The translations under genes and the position numbers were made by a program. A stretch of DNA of 13,633 nt from Acholeplasmataceae bacterium. GTDB lineage: Bacteria > Bacillota_I > Bacilli_A > ML615J-28 > CAG-698. Each line of letters begins with the position of its first letter. The stretch's first letter is position 1. Below are positions 1-6,266 of the stretch, piece by piece. The notes beneath the pieces were generated by a model. The model did not search any database. It was not told where the DNA came from and saw only the letters and a list, made by a program, of their open reading frames with translations. Where the stretch lies: positions 1 through 13,633 of the forward strand of contig DUVT01000207.1 in assembly GCA_012840905.1 (NCBI GenBank), written 5' to 3'.

Positions 1-807
1 AAGTGCTTTTAAGCTATAGGATACTTGACTAATATCATCTAGGCTTCGGTTAAACATAATCGGGTTTTTTATTTGTTTGATATTTTCACCAACATATTGA
101 GATAAGTATTTAATATATTTTTTTGTAAAGACATCATTTTCACTAATTACATTTGGAATAGTTACATTAACTTCTAATAGTGAAGCTAAATTTTGAGTAA
201 CTTTTTTGATATCTCTTTCCAATGTATTAGCAAGGGTTAAAATTTCTTGACCAAATGAATAAGTACTTTTATCTAAGTTATATTCATTAACTTTATCATT
301 AATTGCATTTAGTAATTTTTTTGTTTCTGTTAAAAGCTTTTTAGTAAGTCTGTTTGTGGAAAACTTACTAGCCATCAAAACAACCGTAATACTATCTTGA
401 TTTAGATTTACATGATTGTCAGGATGGACAATATCATATTTACCTTTTTCACCGCCTAGTAATTCGTTAGCACGGTTAGCAATAACTTCATTGGCATTTG
501 TATTCATTGCAATACCTGAGCCACCTTGAACTAAGTCGGTTACAAATTGGCCGTGTAAACGCCCATTAATGATTTCATCGCACGCAAGTGAGATAGCATT
601 CTCAATCCTTGAATCAATATTACCACAATCAAAATTAGCTTTTGCAGCAGACTTTTTTATCCAAGCAAATGAACGAATCATTTGGCGGTTTAAACCATGT
701 TTAGTTATTTGAAAAAGGTCTTTAGATCTTTGTGAGCCCACTCCAAAATATGCCTGTAGGGGAACCCGCATTTCACCAAATGCATCTTTTTCTAATCTAT
801 ATCTCAT
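1..807 (-). CDS. Divergent aspartase/fumarase-superfamily protein, C-terminus cut by the window edge
   Basis: The frame is open from the ATG at 807 to the left edge (269 codons; full family members have about 460-480). The N-terminal half is clearly of the aspartate ammonia-lyase/class II fumarase fold: YFGV (residues 20-23), IKKSAAKAN (50-58), ACDEII (75-80), QGGSG (94-98), NANEVIANRA (104-113) and HVN (132-134). However, the residues that bind substrate in the family are altered: GGxGTS is GGSGIA, the SQSSND/SQSTND loop reads NQDSIT (136-141), the GRTxLQDA block is missing before FGQE, and GGTAxGTGLN is not recognisable. The start lies one base after the malic enzyme stop, with GGAG inside the upstream gene's end as ribosome site, so the two are translationally coupled. 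A lyase yielding fumarate would suit a malic enzyme partner, but this protein may have another activity or none. The catalytic Ser loop lies beyond the edge. Confidence 0.75.
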   Translation of the reverse strand, partial: MRYRLEKDAFGEMRVPLQAYFGVGSQRSKDLFQITKHGLNRQMIRSFAWIKKSAAKANFDCGNIDSRIENAISLACDEIINGRLHGQFVTDLVQGGSGIAMNTNANEVIANRANELLGGEKGKYDIVHPDNHVNLNQDSITVVLMASKFSTNRLTKKLLTETKKLLNAINDKVNEYNLDKSTYSFGQEILTLANTLERDIKKVTQNLASLLEVNVTIPNVISENDVFTKKYIKYLSQYVGENIKQIKNPIMFNRSLDDISQVSYSLKAL

Positions 808-808
808 A

Positions 809-1963
809 TTATTCTCCAGTTTCTATTATTGCATTTCTTACTGCAACTACCACTCTTTCATCAAATACAGATGGAACTATATAGTCAGGTCTAATTTCAT
901 CTTTAATTAAGTCAGCAATAGCATAACTTGCTGCAAGACACATTTCATCTGTAATTTTTTTATATCTAGCATCTAAGATTCCTCTAAATAAGCCCGGAAA
1001 AGCAAGTACATTATTTATTTGATTTGGATAATCGCTTCTTCCAGTTGCAATAATATATGCTTTTGATTTTTGTGCATTTTCATAACTAATTTCAGGATTT
1101 GGATTTGCAAGTGCGAAAATAATCGGTTTATCTTTCATTGTATTAACCATTTCAGGTGTTAATACATCTTGAACACTTACTCCAATAAATACATCTGAAT
1201 CTTTAACTATTTCAGCTAGATCATCTCTGTCCTTAATATCATAAGAATCAATTAAGTTATTTTCTAACATATCCGTAACTGTTTTTGGGTAGTCTTTAGT
1301 TTTACTAATTATACCTTTTCTATTAACAGCATAGATAGTTTTTACACCTAATTTTTTTAATAACTTTGCAATACTACTTCCAGCTGAACCAAAACCTGAC
1401 ATTGCAACTCTTAAAGTATGAAGTGGTTTATTTACTAATCTAGCGGCATTAATTAATGCAGCAGCTGTAACAATTGCTGTTCCTTTTTGATCATCATGAA
1501 AAACAGGAATATCTAACTCTTCTGCTAATCGTTCTTCTACTTCTACACATTTTGGGAATGCAATATCTTCAAGATTAATTCCTCCAAATGATGGTGCAAT
1601 TGCTTTAATAGTGTTAATTAACTCTTCAGTATCTTTTGCATCAATACAAATTGGAATTGCATCAACATTTGCGAACTTCTTAAATAACAAACATTTACCT
1701 TCCATTACTGGCATCGCTGCAACAGGTCCAATATCTCCAAGACCTAAGACTGCACTACCATCTGTAATTACAGCAATCGTATTATGCTTTGACGTGTAGC
1801 GATATGCTAATTCCTTATCTTCTGCAATCTCCAAACATGGATAAGCAACTCCAGGAGAATAAGCTAGTGACAAATCATTTTTATCATCAAGCTTAACTTT
1901 TGACTTAATTTCTACTTTTCCACCAACGTGGAATTCTAATGCCTTTGTTTTTAAATCGTTCAT
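809..1963 (-). CDS. Malic enzyme, NAD(P)-dependent oxaloacetate-decarboxylating malate dehydrogenase
   Basis: Cytosolic oxidative decarboxylation of malate to pyruvate and CO2, giving NAD(P)H. Counting from the ATG at 1963 (384 aa, the short bacterial MaeB/YtsJ-like form without the phosphotransacetylase tail): AYSPGVA with the catalytic Tyr (about 35-41), TDGSAVLGLGDIGP (67-80), catalytic Lys in MEGK (87-90), acidic metal-binding NLED (130-133) and HDDQKGT (156-162), Rossmann motif SGFGSAGSSI (189-198) and FALANPNPE (283-291). An upstream in-frame GTG at 1972 would add three residues but lies within the ribosome site AAAAGGGTGA, so the ATG at 1963 is preferred. The second strand of the Rossmann fold ends in N (VNRKG) where NAD-linked relatives often have D; I cannot call the cofactor. 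First gene of an operon with the lyase-like gene behind it. Confidence 0.93.
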   Translation of the reverse strand: MNDLKTKALEFHVGGKVEIKSKVKLDDKNDLSLAYSPGVAYPCLEIAEDKELAYRYTSKHNTIAVITDGSAVLGLGDIGPVAAMPVMEGKCLLFKKFANVDAIPICIDAKDTEELINTIKAIAPSFGGINLEDIAFPKCVEVEERLAEELDIPVFHDDQKGTAIVTAAALINAARLVNKPLHTLRVAMSGFGSAGSSIAKLLKKLGVKTIYAVNRKGIISKTKDYPKTVTDMLENNLIDSYDIKDRDDLAEIVKDSDVFIGVSVQDVLTPEMVNTMKDKPIIFALANPNPEISYENAQKSKAYIIATGRSDYPNQINNVLAFPGLFRGILDARYKKITDEMCLAASYAIADLIKDEIRPDYIVPSVFDERVVVAVRNAIIETGE

Positions 1964-1986
1964 ACTATTCACCCTTTTACATTACT

Positions 1987-1992
1987 ATAATA
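1987..1992 (-). promoter_or_regulatory. Extended -10 promoter of the malic enzyme operon
   Basis: On the minus strand TGG-TATTAT forms an extended -10 (TG at 1994-1995) about 24 bases before the ATG at 1963. No good -35 is seen at 17 bases, which extended -10 promoters tolerate. The transcript would start near 1980 with a leader of about 17 nt holding only the ribosome site. Confidence 0.55.
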
Positions 1993-2041
1993 CCATTTTT
2001 TTATGCTAATTAAAAGTAAATTTTAAATTAAACAGCAAAAA

Positions 2042-2070
2042 GAATATATTTAATTTATTTTTCATAAACT
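2042..2070 (+). promoter_or_regulatory. Possible sigma-E-like promoter before the murA homologue
   Basis: GAATATA at 2042-2048, 14 bases of spacer, and CATAAACT at 2063-2070 resemble the sporulation sigma-E pattern (kmATATT, 14-15 nt, CATACANT) with one mismatch in each box. No convincing sigma-A promoter is seen in this gap. In sequence this AT-rich a chance match is quite possible. Confidence 0.3.
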
Positions 2071-2093
2071 TTAGTGTCATATGAGGTGAAAAT

Positions 2094-3344
2094 ATGAAAA
2101 TAAAACTTAGAGGAAAACAGAAATTAGAAGGTAGTGTTCATATAAGTGGAGCCAAAAATAGTGCTGTTGCAATAATCCCAGCATCCATTTTAGCCGATGA
2201 AAATGTAGTGATTAGAAATGTTCCAAATATAGATGATGTAAATACTCTAATTGAAATAATGCGTGATATGGGTTATTTAATAACCTTTGAAAACAATGTT
2301 GTTACAATTAAAGCAAAAAGAAAAGTTCATTATCATATAAATAATGAACTTGTAAAAAAGTTACGTGGTTCATATTACTTTATGGGCTCAATGCTAGGTA
2401 AGATAGGAAATGTAAAAATTAGTAACTCTGGGGGTTGTAATTTAGGTAATAGACCTATTAATTTTCACTTAGAAAGTTTTCAAAAACTTGGAGCAAACCT
2501 GCTTACTAACGATGAAGAAATCCATCTAAAAGCAAAAAAATTAATAGGTACAAATATTCATTTAGATTTCCCTTCAGTTGGAGCTACAATAAACACAATA
2601 TTAGCAGCAGTAAAAGCAAAAGGCATAACAACAATAACAAATGCAGCAATCGAACCAGAAATTGTTGATGTAGGTAATTTCTTTATTTCTATGGGGGCAA
2701 AAATTGAAGGTTTAGGAACACCAATAATTAAAATAACAGGCGTGAAAAAATTAAAACAAACCGATTATACTATCATTAGCGATAGAATCGAAGCAGGTAC
2801 TTATTTAATCCTTGGAGCAATCGCAACTGGAAATGGTATTAATGTATTAAACGTCAATCCAACTCACTTAATTGCTTTAACTGATTTATTAAGAGAAATT
2901 GGCTGCACTCTAAAAATAAAAGAAAACGAAATATTTATTAAACGAGCTGAAACATTAAATAATTTCCTTATAACAACTAAACCATATCCAGGATTTCCAA
3001 CCGACTTGGGGCAACCTCTTGCTGCACTAATGCTTACTATAGATGGTGAATCAATAATTGAAGAAACGATTTTTTCAAATCGTCTTTCTCATGTTAATGA
3101 ACTTATCAAAATGGGAGCAGATATAGAAGTTGAGGGCAATAAGGTTATTGTAAAAGGTGGTAAAGAATTAAAACCTAGTAATTTAACTGCCTATGATTTA
3201 AGAGGTGCAGCTTCCCTAGTTTTAGCAAGCACACTTACAAAAGGAATTACTTAAATAGACAATATTGAAACCCTTCTTCGCGGCTATGAAGACCCAATCG
3301 GAAAACTAACTAAACTCGGACTAAAAATAACATTAGAAAATTAA
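2094..3344 (+). pseudogene. murA: murA homologue (UDP-N-acetylglucosamine 1-carboxyvinyltransferase) with premature stop
   Basis: MurA transfers enolpyruvate from PEP to UDP-GlcNAc, the first committed step of peptidoglycan synthesis. The family pattern is preserved: SGAKN with the Lys that matches Lys22 of E. coli MurA, GGCNLGNRP with catalytic Cys (Cys115) and Arg120, GATINTI, EPEIVD, DRIEAGT, and FPTD with Asp305. Translation starts at ATG 2094 behind GAGGTGA (2083-2089). It stops at TAA 3252-3254 after 386 residues. The same frame then continues for 29 codons to a second TAA at 3342-3344, and those residues are the normal MurA ending, including LRGYE with the Arg equivalent to Arg397 and a GKLTKLG segment. 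Read through, the product would be about 416 residues, the usual length. A nonsense substitution is the simplest reading; a sequencing error is the alternative. Without the tail an active-site Arg is missing. The terminator lies just past the second stop, not the first, which supports the longer ancestral gene. Confidence 0.85.
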
Positions 3345-3367
3345 AAACAGCCATTGTGGCTGTTTTT
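3343..3367. terminator. Bidirectional intrinsic terminator between murA and glyA
   Basis: Perfect 10-bp stem AAAAACAGCC / GGCTGTTTTT with loop ATTGT (3353-3357). It carries a T tract on both strands, so it serves plus-strand murA and minus-strand glyA, which ends at 3373. Confidence 0.9.
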
Positions 3368-3372
3368 GTTAT

Positions 3373-4611
3373 TTATACATATATCGGAAACTTACTTGTA
3401 AGCTTGATTACTTCTCTTTTTATTTTTGCTAACTCTTCTTTATTATCATAATTTCGAAGTGCTCGATCAAGTAGTAAAGCAACTTCTTTTACTTCTTGTT
3501 CTTTGAAACCTCTAGTTGTAATACTTGCAACACCTAGTCTTATACCACTTCCATACATAGGTTTTTCATCATCATATGGAACAGTATTTTTATTGCAAGT
3601 GATTAAGACATCATCTAGAACTTCTTCCGCAAATTTTCCAGTAATTCCTAAACTTTTCTTCACATTTACAAGCACCATATGGTTATCACTGCCACCAGCA
3701 ACAATTTCATAATTTAACTTTTTCAATTCTTCTGCTAGTGTTTTAGAGTTTTTAATTACTTGTTCTTGATAAGTTTTAAACTCAGGAGTCATTGCTTCTA
3801 AGAAGCACACCGCCTTCGCAGCAATAATATGCATTAAAGGTCCTCCTTGAATTCCTGGGAATATTGCTTTATTTATTTTCGTAATTAAATCTGCAGAGTT
3901 CGTTAGTATAAGCCCACCTCTTGGACCCCTTAATGTTTTATGAGTTGTTGTTGTAACGATATCAGCATACGGAACTGGATTTTGATGCAATCCTGCAGCA
4001 ACTAAACCTGCAATATGTGCCATATCAACCATCAGCAAGCTACCAACTTTTTTAGCAATCTCTCCTATTTTCCTAAAATCAATTTCTCTTGAATAGGCAC
4101 TTGCGCCTGCTACAATTAACTTTGGTTTTAATTTACTCGCCAATGATTCTAAACCATCATAATCTATCATTTCCGTATCTTTATCTACATAGTATGGATG
4201 AAACTCATAATCTTCCCCAGAAAAACTAAGTGGATGCCCATGAGTTAAATGTCCACCTTGATCTAGTGCCATCCCTAAAACTACATCACCAGGTTTCAAC
4301 ACTGCACGATATGCAGCCATATTTGCAGAACTACCGGAATGTGGTTGAACATTTGCATATTTTGCATTAAATAATTTGCATGCTCTTTCAATAGCTAAAG
4401 CTTCAATCTCATCAACAACCTCACAACCACCATAATATCTTTTTTTAGGATAGCCTTCTGCATATTTGTTTGTTAGGATTGAACCTTGAGCTTTTAATAC
4501 TGCATTTGAAACAAAGTTTTCCGATGCGATTAGTTCGATGTTATTTTGTTGGCGAACTAATTCTTTTTCAATTAACGAAAATATTTCAGGATCATTAAAA
4601 TTATTAATCAT
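3373..4611 (-). CDS. glyA: Serine hydroxymethyltransferase
   Basis: PLP enzyme of the cytosol that converts serine and tetrahydrofolate to glycine and 5,10-methylene-tetrahydrofolate, the main source of one-carbon units. At 412 aa it has the normal bacterial length. Visible signatures: ENFVS (31-35), [12 protein letters not shown] (53-64), QPHSGSSAN (89-97), VDMAHIAG (195-202), [14 protein letters not shown] with the PLP-binding Lys at 225, and FPGIQGGP. The start at 4611 is set by AAGGAG seven bases upstream. It has its own strong promoter in the 67-base gap after the PTA/PTB-like gene and ends at the shared terminator, so it is probably transcribed mainly alone. All key residues appear intact. 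Confidence 0.98.
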   Translation of the reverse strand: MINNFNDPEIFSLIEKELVRQQNNIELIASENFVSNAVLKAQGSILTNKYAEGYPKKRYYGGCEVVDEIEALAIERACKLFNAKYANVQPHSGSSANMAAYRAVLKPGDVVLGMALDQGGHLTHGHPLSFSGEDYEFHPYYVDKDTEMIDYDGLESLASKLKPKLIVAGASAYSREIDFRKIGEIAKKVGSLLMVDMAHIAGLVAAGLHQNPVPYADIVTTTTHKTLRGPRGGLILTNSADLITKINKAIFPGIQGGPLMHIIAAKAVCFLEAMTPEFKTYQEQVIKNSKTLAEELKKLNYEIVAGGSDNHMVLVNVKKSLGITGKFAEEVLDDVLITCNKNTVPYDDEKPMYGSGIRLGVASITTRGFKEQEVKEVALLLDRALRNYDNKEELAKIKREVIKLTSKFPIYV

Positions 4612-4645
4612 ACATTTCTCCTTAAACTTATATCCTTGCTCTATA

Positions 4646-4674
4646 ATTATATTTTAATTTTACATAAATTGCAA
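4646..4674 (-). promoter_or_regulatory. Sigma-A-type promoter of glyA
   Basis: Minus-strand TTGCAA (4669-4674), 17-base spacer, TATAAT (4646-4651). The start of transcription should fall near 4639, giving a leader of about 28 nt with AAGGAG before the ATG. No riboswitch-sized leader is present. Confidence 0.75.
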
Positions 4675-4678
4675 CACA

Positions 4679-5521
4679 TTATCCTGTCTCAACATTTAAT
4701 TCTTTATGATTTAATTTTGCTTTATGGATTTTGTTTAAGATGATGAGTCCAAATAAAATGTCAGACTGATCTTTAAATCTATTCTCATTCATCCCATACA
4801 CATCACCAAGGATGAAGTTAGCAATTTTTGTGTTTGCAAAAGTTTTAAGAGTATCAATAAAAATTTGACTAGCTTCATAATTTTTAAAGATAAGCAAATT
4901 TATTTTTGAGTTAAAAATATTTACTTTACTATTAACTAAAAACAAATTATAAATATTGAAATTATCATATATTTTTATATTTTTGATACCTTCTTTTTTT
5001 AAAATAACATCAATAACACTTGCTTCTAAAAAGTCTACTTTTGCGTTTAAATTACTAATTAAAGCAACGTTTAATTGTTTAATTCCAAGCGAATTCATAA
5101 TTCTTTTCGCATTTAATATTGCTAATTTTTTATCATCATAATCAATGACATGATCTTTTGAATAACTACTAACAAATAAAAAATGCTTTAAGAAAGGTAT
5201 ATCAATAATTTCTAAACTTCTATAACACTTTTCATCTTCACAATTTAAAATTTTGTTTTGATATTTCTCAGGAAAATCACCAAAAATTATTGCATCTATA
5301 TTTTCTTCTTTTAATAATTCTAAGCTGAAATTAACAATTTCCAAATCTTCACTAATATCATAAATAGTAAATTTTTTGCTTTGAATATTTAGTTTATAAC
5401 ATTTTTCAATAATTGTTACCTTATCACCAACTAAAAAAAACTTTCCTAAATTAAACTCTATTGCTTCATTTAAAGCATTAAGAAGAGTTGCTGAGTATGG
5501 ATTTATAACTAAAGTTTGCAT
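4679..5521 (-). CDS. Divergent phosphate acetyl/butyryltransferase-family protein
   Basis: 280 aa from ATG 5521, which has GGGTGA just upstream; a TTG 12 bases further up (5533) lies before that site and is less likely. The layout follows phosphate butyryltransferase/acetyltransferase (acyl transfer between CoA and phosphate): FFLVGDKVTIIEK (28-40), IDAIIFGD (75-82), then a stretch similar to the family's LAxxNAxxxxxSLGIxxxxVAxxS (133-156), and INLLIFKNYEASQIFIDTL (207-225), which matches the ADIxxxPxxEAGNxxxKxL region, followed by IANFILG. The family's glycine-rich KG..NT segment and the late TSRADS segment are not recognisable, and it is about 20 residues shorter than usual. The fold assignment is by my own pattern recognition; enzymatic activity is doubtful. 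It is upstream of glyA on the same strand, with no clear terminator between them. Confidence 0.6.
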   Translation of the reverse strand: MQTLVINPYSATLLNALNEAIEFNLGKFFLVGDKVTIIEKCYKLNIQSKKFTIYDISEDLEIVNFSLELLKEENIDAIIFGDFPEKYQNKILNCEDEKCYRSLEIIDIPFLKHFLFVSSYSKDHVIDYDDKKLAILNAKRIMNSLGIKQLNVALISNLNAKVDFLEASVIDVILKKEGIKNIKIYDNFNIYNLFLVNSKVNIFNSKINLLIFKNYEASQIFIDTLKTFANTKIANFILGDVYGMNENRFKDQSDILFGLIILNKIHKAKLNHKELNVETG

Positions 5522-5536
5522 TCTATCACCCAATAC

Positions 5537-5542
5537 ATTATA
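5537..5542 (-). promoter_or_regulatory. -10 box before the PTA/PTB-like gene
   Basis: Exact TATAAT on the minus strand, 15 bases before the ATG at 5521. No good -35 is found at 16-18 bases. The implied leader is only about 9 nt and would barely include the GGGTGA ribosome site, so the assignment is tentative. Confidence 0.4.
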
Positions 5543-5580
5543 TGTAATAAAATGCGAATATTTTGACTAATATTGTAAAC

Positions 5581-5611
5581 AAAATAAAAAAACTCAATTA
5601 AATTGAGTTTT
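5581..5611 (-). terminator. Intrinsic terminator of the tRNA/small membrane protein unit
   Basis: Ten-bp perfect stem AAAACTCAAT / ATTGAGTTTT (5589-5598 with 5602-5611, loop TAA). On the minus strand it is followed by TTTTTTTATTTT, directly after the stop of the 28-residue gene. Confidence 0.85.
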
Positions 5612-5698
5612 CTAAACTATACCATCCATAATTATTTTGGACAAAACAACAAACAAAATTGCAAGAAACAAAAATGCAAAAATCGTCTTCTTTTTCAT
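5612..5698 (-). CDS. 28-residue single-helix membrane peptide
   Basis: ATG at 5698, stop TAG at 5612. The product starts MKKKTIFAFLFL, continues as a hydrophobic helix (about residues 5-23) and ends KIIMDGIV, which suggests insertion with the lysine-rich N-terminus in the cytosol. GAGG lies 8 bases before the ATG. The gene starts 13 bases after the preceding 59-residue gene and ends right at a strong terminator; this ribosome-site/terminator framing is the main support that it is real. Function unknown. It is too short for homology from memory; it could be a small membrane regulator or a stress peptide, but nothing here shows which. Confidence 0.55.
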   Translation of the reverse strand: MKKKTIFAFLFLAILFVVLSKIIMDGIV

Positions 5699-5711
5699 TA
5701 ATTAAGCCTCA

Positions 5712-5891
5712 TTAATTATTCATCTTTTTTAACCAGCCATATGAAAAGGAAATAACTCCAATATAACCTAATACAATAAAACCAATTGTTTTAACTTCTT
5801 GTGATAGAATGTCAGATTCAGCAGAAATTGCAATAATTCCTAAAAAACAAACTATTCCAATTAAGATAAAAATGTATTTCATCCTTTTCAT
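5712..5891 (-). CDS. 59-residue protein with two membrane helices
   Basis: Starts at ATG 5891 with GGTGA five bases upstream; a TTG at 5903 gives four more residues but precedes the ribosome site. The sequence has two hydrophobic stretches, about residues 5-24 and 34-53, joined by a short acidic loop (AESDILSQE), and ends in KKMNN. It is probably a small inner-membrane protein. It lies about 40 bases behind tRNA-Gln on the same strand with no clear hairpin terminator between them, and is followed 13 bases later by the 28-residue membrane peptide, so all may share the tRNA promoter. I do not recognise a family. Confidence 0.6.
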   Translation of the reverse strand: MKRMKYIFILIGIVCFLGIIAISAESDILSQEVKTIGFIVLGYIGVISFSYGWLKKMNN

Positions 5892-5930
5892 ATTTTTCAC
5901 CAATTGTAAAATTCAAATTTATAAAAAAAA

Positions 5931-6004
5931 TGGCAGGGCTAGATTGATTCGAACAATCGATCACGGAGTCAAAGTCCGTTGCCTTACCGCTTGGCTATAG
6001 CCCT
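5931..6004 (-). tRNA. tRNA-Gln (anticodon UUG)
   Basis: A 74-base cloverleaf with encoded CCA (5931-5933). Acceptor AGGGCTA pairs with TAGCCCT, the anticodon arm ACGGA-CTTTGAC-TCCGT holds TTG, and the T arm is GATTG-TTCGAAT-CAATC. It is 15 bases downstream of tRNA-Tyr on the same strand, so the two are surely one transcript. Confidence 0.96.
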
Positions 6005-6019
6005 ACATTTTTATAAAAA

Positions 6020-6104
6020 TGGTGGTGGGGAGTGGATTCGAACCACCGAACTCGGAGAGAGCGGATTTACAGTCCGCCGCGTTTAGCCACTTCGCTACCC
6101 CACC
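6020..6104 (-). tRNA. tRNA-Tyr (anticodon GUA)
   Basis: An 85-base class II tRNA with encoded CCA (6020-6022). Acceptor GGTGGGG pairs with CCCCACC, the anticodon arm GCGGA-CTGTAAA-TCCGC holds GTA, a long variable arm (CTCTCTCCGAG region) is typical of bacterial tRNA-Tyr, and the T arm is GGTGG-TTCGAAT-CCACT. Confidence 0.96.
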
Positions 6105-6150
6105 ATGTTATATATAAGGGTAAAGTATTGCAGAACCAAACTGCTTATAT

Positions 6151-6179
6151 ATTTTACTACATTTAAAACAAAAATGCAA
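6151..6179 (-). promoter_or_regulatory. Promoter of the tRNA-Tyr/tRNA-Gln operon
   Basis: Minus-strand TTGCAT (6174-6179), 17-base spacer, TAAAAT (6151-6156). Transcription should begin near 6144, leaving a 5' leader of about 40 nt with a small GCAG/CTGC hairpin before tRNA-Tyr, to be removed by RNase P. Confidence 0.7.
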
Positions 6180-6202
6180 GCATTTTTTTAATTTTTCTAA
6201 AT

Positions 6203-6234
6203 AATTAGCCCATATATTATTATATGGGCTAATT
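6203..6234 (-). terminator. Strong hairpin after the chitinase gene, likely terminator
   Basis: A perfect 14-bp stem, AATTAGCCCATATA / TATATGGGCTAATT, with a 4-base loop (6217-6220), lies 33 bases past the chitinase stop. On the minus strand it is followed by an AT-rich but not uniform T stretch, so it may act as a terminator or as a 3'-end stabiliser. Confidence 0.6.
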
Positions 6235-6266
6235 CACTTTTTATTCGCTAATTAATATAGCATATT

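Noticed and set aside
1964..1972. Earlier GTG start for malic enzyme
   Set aside because: The GTG is part of the ribosome site AAAAGGGTGA; the ATG at 1963 has the right spacing. The same reasoning removed GTG 9769 (yabP), TTG 5533 and TTG 5903.
3252..3254. TAA as a reassigned sense codon
   Set aside because: Other genes here (malic enzyme, glyA, lysS) end in TAA at natural family ends, so TAA is a normal stop.
4612..4678. Riboswitch upstream of glyA
   Set aside because: The gap is only 67 bases and mostly promoter; the leader is too short for a glycine or folate-type riboswitch.
5809..6000. A plus-strand frame of 63 codons across the tRNA-Gln region
   Set aside because: It runs antisense through tRNA-Gln and the 59-residue gene, lacks an SD, and is a by-product of their sequence.
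6171..6186. Palindrome AAAATGC-AA-GCATTTT as a terminator
   Set aside because: The 2-base loop is too tight and it overlaps the -35 of the tRNA promoter; at most a weak operator candidate.
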